DNA of 64,000 nt from Labia minor. Taxonomy: Eukaryota > Arthropoda > Insecta > Dermaptera > Spongiphoridae. The position numbers were made by a program, and so were the translations under genes. The stretch is from assembly GCA_963082975.1 (NCBI GenBank), contig OY720345.1, forward strand, positions 7,714,491 through 7,778,490, given 5' to 3'. This document shows, piece by piece, positions 23,945 through 34,900 of the stretch (within the stretch, counting starts at the first letter, position 1; each line of letters starts with the position of its first letter). A model generated the notes under the pieces. The model was not told where the DNA came from. It did not search any database and was given only the letters and a program-made list of their open reading frames with translations.

Positions 23945-24950
23945 TATATATCTGTCGAAAGTTCTTGACCGCAGGAACCCTATCATGAACTACATCCATC
24001 CAACTCCTATTGTCTCCCATCTTACGTTCCTTCCTACAATGTCTGTCTTCCAATCTGGAGATGCATAATGCAGTCTTCATCATTCTCCGTTGACCTCATC
24101 TTTTTTTGGCCTATAAATGTTACGAACAATCCTAATCTCAAATGCTCTAAATCTACTCTCGTCCCCTAGGGTCATAGACCATGCCTCACAACCATATAAT
24201 ACAACCCACAAAATAATTGTTTTTATATATTAATTTGGATTCCTTTGAATAATAATTTTGATGAGATAAGCCCCTTTAATGCATGATAATAGACCTTACC
24301 TCATGATTGCAACCTCGATTTAAATTATTCTCGAATATTATTATCCTTCCTGATTACAGAACTTAAGTTTTTAAATTTTTTTTACATTTTCTAATTCAAC
24401 GTTTTGTATGTTAAGATGTTGTGTTGTTGTTGTTGTCTGATACTAAATATTTTGTTTTATCATTATCAATTTCAAGTCCCACCTCTTTTCCAGTGTGTAT
24501 TAATTTTTCTAACGTATTTATTGAATTTGTCGAATCTCATATTAGATTTAAATAATACCTAATACTTTTTTTTGACTAATTGGATTTCGTTCGATTTCCC
24601 CCCAATTTTTCTAATCGCATATTCAAATGCTAAATTAAATAAAATTGGTGATTGAGCCTCTTGTGTTAACCCATTCCGAATTTCGAAAGTTTCTGATTAT
24701 TGTTTCTCTCATCTTACTCTTCCTATTCTAACTTCGAGCCAAATCCGAATCATACTTAGTAATTTTTTCGGATTTCCCATTAAAATTATAATTTGTACAG
24801 TTTATTGAGTTCGCGTTTTTTTTTCTAGTATTTTTCTTAACGAGAATATTTGTTCTTATGTTCATCAATTTGACCTGTGTAAATCGGCTCTATAATATTC
24901 TTTCACTATTTAACTTTAATAAAATTCGAGAGAATCTTAGACGATGTTGT
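23945..24950 (-). pseudogene. LINE reverse-transcriptase relic
   Basis: Minus-strand peptides in order from high to low coordinates: GLTQEAQSPILFNLAFEYAI (about 24,680-24,610, the QG..SP.LFN motif region), EVGLEIDNDKTKYL (about 24,490-24,445), VVLYGCEAWSM and RFRAFEIRIVRNIYRPKKDE (about 24,215-24,090), and VGRNVRW near 24,030. This is the order of the C-terminal half of a non-LTR retrotransposon reverse transcriptase and its tail. The catalytic YADD box could not be read and several frameshifts and stops interrupt the frame. Fragments of the same family lie at 37,060-37,150 and 60,600-60,950. The clade (RTE- or CR1-like) is uncertain. Confidence 0.8.
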
Positions 24951-25651
24951 CAAAAGAAAATGCTCCTATAATTATTGCATTAATATATACTTGAATAAAT
25001 ACTTGATAATAAATTAAGAACATTTATCATCAATGAGTGATGCGAAATGTGACAGGAAATTAAAAAAAAATAGTGTAAATAAGTGTAAATAATTTACAAA
25101 ATTTGAGATTTCTTTTTGTTCTCATTGGATTGAATCTCGAATACCTAACTATCATAAAACAATTGTAAGGTTGGACTGGGATTAAATAAATTAAAAACAA
25201 TTAATTTAATTAAGAAAAAAAGTTTTCCCAAAGATGAAATCGACCAAAATCATTTTTCAGATCAACACCTTAATAAGTTATTTTCAAAAAAATTCTTATA
25301 AGGTGTTTTCAAGTAGAAAGACAAACATAAATATAAATCATTTTTAATTTGATAAGATTATATATTGATAAATAGATATAGTATATATAACATTCGCTTT
25401 TTACATTTCCATAAGGTTAAAAAAACGAAATTTTGATAAATCTACGTTATACTATAAAGGCTCATATAATAGAAGGGTGGTAACCTTAGAAAAAGATTTT
25501 AATATATCGGAAGTATTATAATTTTCTTTTAAATGACCTATTGGGAAAACTAATATCCTAATTGCAGTGCCATTTTAGTTCCTGTTTCCTTTCAACATTG
25601 TTTATTTAATTATATAATGTTGTTTATTTTATTATATAATATTTCTGGATA
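24951..25651. other. AT-rich intergenic DNA
   Basis: No recognisable coding or structured sequence. Confidence 0.5.
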
Positions 25652-26131
25652 ATTGTTTAGTCTAACCGATGTATGATGAATTTGGATAAAACTTTACCAG
25701 GGTATTCCTTTTTTAATTCAAACAAACTTTCTTTAAGCAGTATGTGGCGGTCGCTTCTAGTTTACGAGATAAAGACGGACGGTCTGTGATAAAAATTATT
25801 AAAGTTTGCATATAAATCAATTGATATTATATTGGCTACCATGTTTTATTATTTGACCACCAGAGGGCTCCATAAAATTTTTGTGTTTGTTTTATAAGTT
25901 CGACCGAACTTATAAAAACCGACAATTAGTTAATTAATGAATTAGTTAATAAAACATTATTAAATGGATACTCATTCGTAACTATATGATATGCAAAATT
26001 TAATAATTTTTATCTCGCAAACTAGAAGCGACCGCCAGATACTTCTTAAGGAAAGTTTGTTTGGAATCAAAAAAGGAATCTACTGGTAAAGTTTTATCCA
26101 AATCCATCATACATCGGTTAGACTAAACAAT
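25652..26131. mobile_element. MITE with about 125-bp terminal inverted repeats
   Basis: The left arm ATTGTTTAGTCTAACCGATG then TATGATGAATTTGGATAAAA and GCGGTCGCTTCTAGTTT is mirrored by the right arm AAACTAGAAGCGACCGCC, TTTTATCCAAATCCATCATA and CATCGGTTAGACTAAACAAT. The 480-bp element is bordered by TA at 25,650-25,651 and 26,132-26,133, so a Tc1/mariner-type MITE is most likely. The centre has a small palindrome AAGTTCGACCGAACTT. No transposase frame. Confidence 0.88.
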
Positions 26132-26524
26132 TACACTTTGGATGATACGTAATGTCTCGAAATCAACATTTATGATTTTACCAATTTTACCGATACGATT
26201 TTTCATTATTATTTATCATTTTGGTGTTTGTCTGGTTATTGTGACCATTTTATAAATTGATATTGAAATCTCTGTAATTTATGGTGACCCCGCGTACTGT
26301 TTTTTCATATTTTCGCTCGTTTAAATAAAAAATGTCAATTTAGTCTCATTTTTAACAACCTATAGTAAAAAGTAAAATTGTGTTAAGCATTATGAGAAGT
26401 TTTACGATAAGTTGTCGAAAGATCGAAATTTGATGCATAAGATTTCCTCATAGAAAAAAATATCCCCCTCTACTCTAAATTTTTTGTGTCGGTTCTATAG
26501 AATATAATCGTTAGAAGAATTAAT
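26132..26524. other. AT-rich spacer, nothing recognised
   Basis: Lies between the 125-bp-TIR MITE and a partial family 2 copy. No gene or repeat identified. Confidence 0.5.
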
Positions 26525-26945
26525 ATTCTAGCTCAAACCGTTTTGGCGTAATCTTGTCTACATACATACCCACATACATTTTTCTCAACCTTATGTGAAA
26601 ATGATTCAGGGACCTTCAAAACGTATAAAAACATAAAAATCTCGACATCGAAAATTTTTGACGAGGTAGTAAAAAGTAGTATTAATTAATATAGTATATT
26701 ATTTATTTGTTTATTTAAATTTTTGTTTTTTGTTAAAAATAATATAACAAGGATCTACATACCTATATCATTATTTTATATTTATTTAACTTAAAAATGC
26801 TAAATTTTTGAATTCTTACAAAATAAATTTTTTCGTATTTAAAAAATTGTATTTCAGAAAGAATTGTATAATTACAATTTAATAAATTTTTAAAATAAAT
26901 TTATTTCTTAAGTAGAACCTTAGCATAATGTAAAAATACATTTCA
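26525..26945 (-). repeat. Dispersed repeat family 2, copy 4, truncated, with extension
   Basis: AGCTCAAACCGTTTTGGCGT through ATCTCGACATCGAAAATTTT is the family 2 terminus. It continues past 26,671 into sequence that is the inverse of 20,475-20,760, including AACAAGGATCTACATACC and TAGAACCTTAGCATAATG. Confidence 0.75.
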
Positions 26946-26961
26946 CTTATTATTATTATTA

Positions 26962-27330
26962 GTACCGGGACCCCGAGCCTCGGCTCGGTACTTAAGTTAA
27001 AAAAAATGATTCATTATTATTGGGTTTGGCTGGTAATATTAATACCTGGGATACCGAGCTGTCGCTCGAAAAAATATTTAGACATTATTATAGACATTTT
27101 CATTCTGTAAATTAAATAATTTTATTTCATTTAAATAAATATCTATTTTTAAATAATTTTTCTCTCTACATTATTTATCTAATTCTGACAATATATTAAG
27201 ATCACACCGGGACCCCGAGCCTCGGCTCGGTACTTAAGTTAAAAAAAATGATTCATTATTATTGGATTTGGCTGGTAATATTAATACCTGGGACACCGAG
27301 CTCGCTCTACCCTTTAAAAAATATTGATAT
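26962..27330 (-). repeat. Fold-back repeat with CCGAGCC/GGCTCGG hairpin, copies 2 and 3 in tandem
   Basis: Two direct copies start at about 26,963 and 27,208, roughly 245 bp apart. Each reads CCGGGACCCCGAGCCTCGG, CTCGGTACTTAAGTTAAAAA, ATGATTCATTATTATTGG, TTTGGCTGGTAATATTAATA and CCTGGGA. They are inverse to the copies at 586-870 and 59,790-60,130. Confidence 0.8.
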
Positions 27331-30300
27331 ACAATTCTTTAATTATTTATTACAATTATTAAATGTATTAAATAATATTTTATTGAAAAAATATTAAAAA
27401 TTATAAAACTATCTAAAACTTAATTAATAAAAGAACAATGAATAAATAAATCACGAAAATAGATAAAAAAAAAATGGGGGAGTAAAAACAATTGTTCTTA
27501 CCGCTGGTCTATAATATTTTGATAATTACAAAGATATTTTTACCATCTTTCAAAGACATTTATTTGTTTTGTTGTTTTTTTTTGAGAGAGATTAATAAAT
27601 ATATATATATTTTATTAAAAATAAATATTTTTAATTTTATTTCGAAATTAAATAATGAATTTTAAAATATTTTTATATTTTATTAAAAATAAATATTTTT
27701 AATTTTATTTCGAAATTAAATAATAAATTTTAAAATATTTTAAATATAAAAAAAATATTAATACAAAATTAAAAAAAGGCGGGATTAAAATTTCAAAATG
27801 GATGCCATTTACGTCACCCATATATAATTTTCAATTAAGAAATTAATAATGAAGCTGTAAGTTTCAAGAGATGTGATCAATAAAACTCAATTTTTCTTTA
27901 TAAATACTATATCTAGTGTGAATTTGAAAAAAATCGTTAGAGCGGTTTTTGAGAACCAATGGTTATAGATAAATAGATATATAGATAAATAGATATATAG
28001 ATATATACAATTTTAGCTAGCATAATAAGATAAGATATAATCTTACTTTTTTATTAACACATAATATTTAAAGAGTTGAAAACCATTTTATATTTTTATA
28101 TTTCATTTGATAACATCGTCCCGTTTTTATCACCAGGCAATTTGGTCCACCCTGTTGTGATAGGATCTTTATATGCATTCTTTGGAAGAGGGTATGTATT
28201 TAAACATATTAAAAAATAGGATTGTTCAAAATTAAAAAGAAAAAAAATGTATTTAGATGCAAAATAAGGTAAATCCAATGAACGAATGAAAATATTTTGT
28301 TTCTAATTGAATGAATTAGAATTTCCCTGTGTCGATTAACATACATTTGAATTATTTTTTGTTTTGTTTTTGAGTTCGATCAATTTTGATTCATCCATTC
28401 AAAGAAAATCAAATTCAGATTTCCAGTTAAATCATTTAATATATTATATATTTTATTTTATACAGAGTTTTCACCGACCAATAGGTGAAGTAGTAGTTAA
28501 TTTTCATATTCAGTGACAATAATAATATAATTTAATAGGAGTCAGTGTTTATGAATATGTTTTATATTTATTATCAGCTTAATTTTAACATAAATGGGAA
28601 AATATTAAAGGAAATGGGATAAAAATAAAAAAATAAATCAAATAAAAATAAATAATTTTATTGTAAATCATAATATATAAATATATAAATATATAGTTAA
28701 ATATTGTATACAAAAAAAATAATATGAAAATAAATAAAATAAATTTAAAATGATTTAGCACAATTACACATTCATTCAAACATTTTTTTTCAGTAATATG
28801 ACATGTTCATATAGTTTTAAAAAGTATCTTAAGTTATTGTAATATATATATTATACCCTCATCAACAGAGAAATGAAATCATCTTATTTTTATCAAAACT
28901 ATGTATTGTTTATGTGAAGGGTGTTTAAAAAAATTAATAGAATGTTTATAAAATAAAAAATATATTGCGCAGTTTGTGACACACATAAGAGCATCCACAA
29001 ACTATACTCTAAATAAATGTATAGTTTTATTTTAAATTAAAGCAAAATAAATATTTTATTTAAGGAATCAAAAGAATCTATTTTTACAAAAAATCTTATT
29101 CATTTAACAATTAAGGTATATTTTTTTAAAAAAATATTTGCTGATTTATGTTATGAAAAATATTGAAAATGAGTAAAAATAATTATAAATGATTTATCAA
29201 ATTGAAAGAATTGATATTTAATAAATATTTATTTTAACATAAAATAAGAAAAGAGTAATTTCATTCCTAGCAAATTTAGTTTAAAAATTAAAGTATTTCT
29301 TTTTTAATTTATTATGATTTGTTTGTTTTTTTGGTGAGAAGTTAAAATATTTAAAATTACCTATAGACAGTTTTAAAATAATATAATTTAATAAGAGGAA
29401 AAAAATTATTCATTAATTTATAAAACATGTCTTATTACAAATAATATTAAGAGTATGAAAAAAGAGTTTAAATATAAGATCAAATTCAATAAAAGAGATA
29501 GAGAGGAAGTAAATGAATTAAAATTAATATTAAAATAATAAAGAGAAGATAAGCCCTAAACTACCTATGAATTTGTGAATGGTGTTTTTTCTCTGTGTTT
29601 ATGTCATATATCTTAATTAATTGGTATATTAATTAATTATAAAAATGGGTTTCAAAATATTTACTTACATTTCTTCGTCCTCAATGTGATTTGTACACCC
29701 ACTATAAAAATAGCAAAATATTTTTTTTGACATAATTGACATAAAATGATAATAGTGGTAATATTTACCTCATGGTCTGGATTAGTTTTGACATTTAAAA
29801 CTTAAATTATATTACATAACATTAAGCCGGTAATCATATTTTCAGAAAAATTCTATATAAGTATTATTATATTTTTATAAAAACTATTAATATATATGTA
29901 TAAAAGTATTTTGTTTAAATTTTATATATATATGTTTTTAATAAGTGTTATTGAAAATTGTAGACGATTATAAAAATATTAAAATCGAAGCCATCTTCAA
30001 AAATGTTTCAACAGCTGATCTATCGACTACCAACATAACGGATATATAAATTTTATTATTTTCATATTAGATAAAATAAATATATAATTTGCAGTCAAAA
30101 ATTATGAGTTATAATTTAACATATATATAAAATAATATATATTAAATTTTAAATAAGTAATTTTAAATATTTACTAGAAAATTTACTGCCATCTATTAAA
30201 AGATTAATCAGCATTAGATATTTTAGGGTAACCTTTTTTGAATCTAAAATAGTTTTCTTGCCTCATGTTAGTAATATATCACATACCTGCACATATCACA

Positions 30301-30935
30301 TATCATCCGTATGTAATATGTATATCGAATAATAATCACATTAAAAACGCTTATTTTATTTAAATTTTTATCAAGAAATATTAAAAGTAAAATATGTAAA
30401 GATATTATATATCGTCTGGTGATGATGATGAAAATTTGGACTTTGAAAATAAAGTTATCCGGATTTTTTTATTAAAACACGAGAGATTAAATAACGATAA
30501 ATTATTATAAAACATGCGCCAAATACATCTTGCAGAATCTGTTAATGTATAAGGGAATTAGAAGAAAATAGGAATTAGATGGAAATACTCAGGGAAAATT
30601 ATAAAAAGGAATGTTGATAGAATATTTGGTATAGATAATCATTTAGGAAGTATAATTTATTATGATTATTATTAAATAAATCTTTAAGATTCATGTTCTC
30701 ATAAATTATTAAATCCAATAGAAATAAATGAAAAATAATAGTTGTAATATAATTACAAATTTTTATATAATTCAGGTATAAATAAATTTATATTTATATT
30801 AACCATAAAATGAATGAACATTTGATAAGTATTTATTTATGTACATACATTCAATTTTATTTTAATTTTATTATTATTAAATTTACTTTTTAAAATAGAG
30901 AGGGGATAAAAGGGAAGATAATTTTAATAAATAAA
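27331..30935. other. AT-rich intergenic DNA downstream of CHERP
   Basis: A directly repeated AT-rich block of about 60 bp (TATTTTATTAAAAATAAATA) occurs at about 27,606 and 27,673. The segment 27,785-28,020 is family 3 (listed separately). No exon was identified; the last ~500 bp before 30,936 would hold the CHERP 3' UTR. Confidence 0.5.
27785..28020 (+). repeat. Dispersed repeat family 3 with (GATA)n tail
   Basis: AGATGTGATCAATAAAACTC, CTTTATAAATACTATATCTA, AAATCGTTAGAGCGGTTTTT, then GAGAAC and a GATA-type microsatellite (27,965-28,010). The inverse of these blocks is at about 58,900-59,040. Confidence 0.75.
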
Positions 30936-31941
30936 TTATAATCGTTCTTCAGCTCTTGCTTTCATTCTATTAATGAATGCTTGTCCTTTAGATTTTCTAA
31001 AATTTTCATATGGATCACTCAAATTCACTCCGAGTCCTTTAAACATGTCAACTCTATCACGTATCTATGACAAAAAAAGATAAATATTATATATATATTA
31101 GCTAATTATTTTATATAGATTTTTTTTTTTACATTAATATCAATGATTAAATTGAGAAATTAAATTTTTTTGTGTGAAGGATTTGAAGAAGAAAATTGAA
31201 ATATATTATGGGGTCACGTGAATTAAATGGATGAGAAAAATCAAGTGAAGTTTTCAATTGAGAAACAGATAAGAATATAAGAATTAGATCGTGTTAGTTT
31301 TGAATAGAGATATATATATATATACTCACTTCACCCCCTGAAATAGGTTGTTCAATTCCCTGTTCTTTTGCTCCTAAACCAGCTCCACTCCAACCCATTT
31401 TTTTAAGCATTTGATGTCCTTTGTTTTTCTCATCTAATAACTTCTCCGGAGGTCTAAAACAGGTAATTACAACTTGTTAAATGATGTAATAATACGACCT
31501 TTAAAATTTATTTAATTAAGAAAATTATTTTAATAAATATTTGAAATAATTAAAAATAAAATTAAGTATATATATATTAATATTAATAATCTAATATATA
31601 GTATAGTAATGTTGAAATACTTTTTATTTATCTTTTATTCAAACATTATTTTGTATCACTTACTCTTGAAGTTGTGGTGGTGTTGTAACATTTGTTTCGT
31701 TTTCTTCCGATTCATTAGGTAAATTTGAATTTACTGTTGCTCCAGGGGAATGGGATTCATGTGATGGTGGTGGAGCAGTAGATGCCGGTTGAGGTGATCG
31801 CGATTTCTCTTCGAAATCATGTGAGTTGGACTTTTTTGGTGGAGGTGTTTCACTTCTGTAACGCTTACGAGGAGGTGATCTACTTTTCGATCTTGTCCTA
31901 ATAACAGGACTAGGAGATCTTGAACGAGGTCTTAATCCTAA

Positions 31942-31972
<31 letters not shown>

Positions 31973-34900
31973 AACAAGGAGATTCCTATAAAAATTTAAA
32001 AAATAAGGGTTATTGTTATTTTATATACCTGCTAAAATATCTTCTTCTTTTTTTTTTCTAGCTGAATTTTTTGCACGATAATATTCATATAATCCTAATT
32101 TTTCCCATCCTTCACTACAATTAAAAGAAATATTAAAACTATTTATTAAAATAGATCAATTTCATATAATAAGAATTTTTTGATTTTCAATGATATAATA
32201 TTATTAAATTAACCTATCACGCGGTCTATCATGACAAGGTGGTGCATAAAATGCTTCCATTGCAGCTAATAAACGGTCTGTTGGAGGTGCAGGAGGTGGT
32301 AATCGAATACAATCCGGATCGAGTGGTTTATATTCTGCATCTTCAAGCTAAAACATTTATATATTAAAAAAAAAAATTATTTATTAGAATTTAATTGTTA
32401 TTACAAATATTAACGTAATAATTGTATAAGTCATTGTTAGAATTAATCAATATAATTTAAAATTTGGAAAATTCGTCAAATTATTTTATAATTTCTAATT
32501 CCAAGCCAATATTATATTAAAAAAATTGATATATATATATATATAATAATTTGCAATTAATTACATATATGTTTTTTTGTCGAAAGAGAGATTTGTTTTG
32601 ACTATTATAAAAATATCATTTCAAATATTTTCTTTGCTTATTTTTAAATAGAATAAATTCTTAAATGTTTTTTTATGTTTATGAATTAATAATAAAATTA
32701 AAAATATTTAGTTATATTTTTAAAAGTTGTTGGAATTTTTTATTTCTAAGGATGACTAGGTCTTGAGCTATCGCTAAGACCATATTTCAAATTTTTCATT
32801 TTATTAAAAAATAACTTCAAATCAAATTCGTATAAATAAAAGTTTAAACACAATTCATTCCTTTTATTTACACCCTTCAAGATATTGTTCTTCACCCTTT
32901 ACACATTGTTAGTATGCAGCTTATAAAGTAAAAAATATAAAGGATGTTCATTTTAAGTTGAAAACCTCCATTGATTGATTTAATTAAAAACATTTGTTGT
33001 CATTTAAAATAAAAAAGTTTCTTTAAATAATTTTTTAATTAAAATAATCGCTTGTCTTGATATAGTCAATGTGCTATAGCAATCTTGATATAGCAACTTT
33101 GTATGTCTTATAAAATTTTCGTGATAGAAATACTGTAAGAATTAATATGACCACACACTAAATATATACTTAAATAATTTTTATACTTAAGATAAATATA
33201 AATATACCTAAAAAATCTGAAAGTTGTCAAAATAATAAAATAAATATTCAAATTAACATTAACAAATTTTTTTTAAAAAAAATCAAAATTTATTTCTTTT
33301 ATTTTTTTTAATTTTAAATAAATTATTTTTTAATTAAAATATTTTGATAAATAAAACATAAATCTTAAATATGCATTTTATATAAGGTGTATTTTAATTA
33401 AGTATTATAAGATCATAGAGAAAAAGCGTGTGAAAGAGGAGGAGATATATAAAAAGAGAGAGGGAGAGACAGAGAGAGAAGAATTATTATGTGATTATTC
33501 AAAAGAAAAGTTATCAGAAAAGTCATCATTATAAAAAGATTCACTATTCTTCATTTCATAATTATCATTATTATTATTTTGCACTTCCTGAGAGTCATTG
33601 ATATAAGTTGAATTATAATAATTATTTGAATATTGTCCATATTTATCCAAAGAATTATCTACATATTCTGAATTATAATTAATATTATTTTCATACACAT
33701 AGTCAGTTGAATTTGAATCTTCTGAATATGTCTTATATTTTGGTTCAATTGGTTTGAATTTATTAAAAGGATAGGGAAGATCATCTTCTTCTGTATTTGT
33801 ATTTTTAAGTGAATTAATAGGCTCAAATTGATTATGAGGATAAGATGATAAAACGTCATTTTTAGTACTTTCATCTTCAATTTGCCATTTGTCTTTGTTT
33901 TTATTATATAATTTTGATTTAAATGGTTTCTTATAGGAACTTTTATAATCATTATATTTTTTCGATTTCGAATATTTAGATTGCTGATAATCATAATTTG
34001 AATCATCAAAATTCTCATCCAAATTCTCTTTAGAAGTATATTTTTTAGTGAGATATTTATCATATTTATTTAAAAAGCTCATTATTCTTTCTGAAACAGG
34101 AGTAGATTGATTGTGTTGAGAATGAAGTGATATTTTCGAATCCGATTCTTCAGAATGCACAGATTCTGAATAATTTGAGCTAGTTTTATTTTTTGAAAGA
34201 TTAATATTATTATTTTTTAATGGTATCTTTACATTACTTGTAATATCATTATGAATAACAGTTGTTTCGTAAATAACATCATTAGTTTCTTCAGATTCCG
34301 GAATTTCGGAAGGTGGAATGGTAGTTATTTCATCATGGGTTTCTTGGTTTAATGGTACAAATGGTTCATGGGGATAATTAGAGGAAGGTGCTTGTTCTTT
34401 AAATTCAACATATTCTTTTAAAGGTTTAGGTGGAAGTTTTACTAATCCCTTTTTTACCACGTCTGGATATTCCACTAAAACAAAATCTGGATATTGTGTT
34501 TGGATAGTTTCAACAGGAAGAGGATCGTATTCCTCAAGTTCTTCTACTTCTTCTACAACTTCTTCAATGTTAGGCTGGACAGTTGTTTCATCAGTAACAA
34601 TTGTAGAACTTTCAGGCACAATAATGGTTTCATCACAACCAGGAGTTATTTCTTCAGGAATAATCGTTGTTACTGGTGTGACAGCTGCTACAGAATTTGC
34701 TAATGCAGCAGTTTGTTGGGAGTAATAATAAGAATAATAAGCATTTAATTCATAAAGGTAATTATAATAAGGATATGAGTATTGATATGGAAATACACTC
34801 TGGTATGGGTTATTGTATGGCATGGTATATGGTGATGGTGCTTGATATTGTTCATAATTGTACTGATAATTTTGACAAGGTGGTGGTTGATATGATTCAG

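Noticed and set aside
28096-28278. 60-codon minus-strand frame with TTGWTKLPGDKNG
   Set aside because: Looks slightly protein-like but no family recognised and no neighbouring exon; too weak to annotate.
33659-34063. 134-codon minus-strand frame rich in Ile/Asn/Lys within the CHERP extension
   Set aside because: A shifted-frame shadow of the 760-codon extension.
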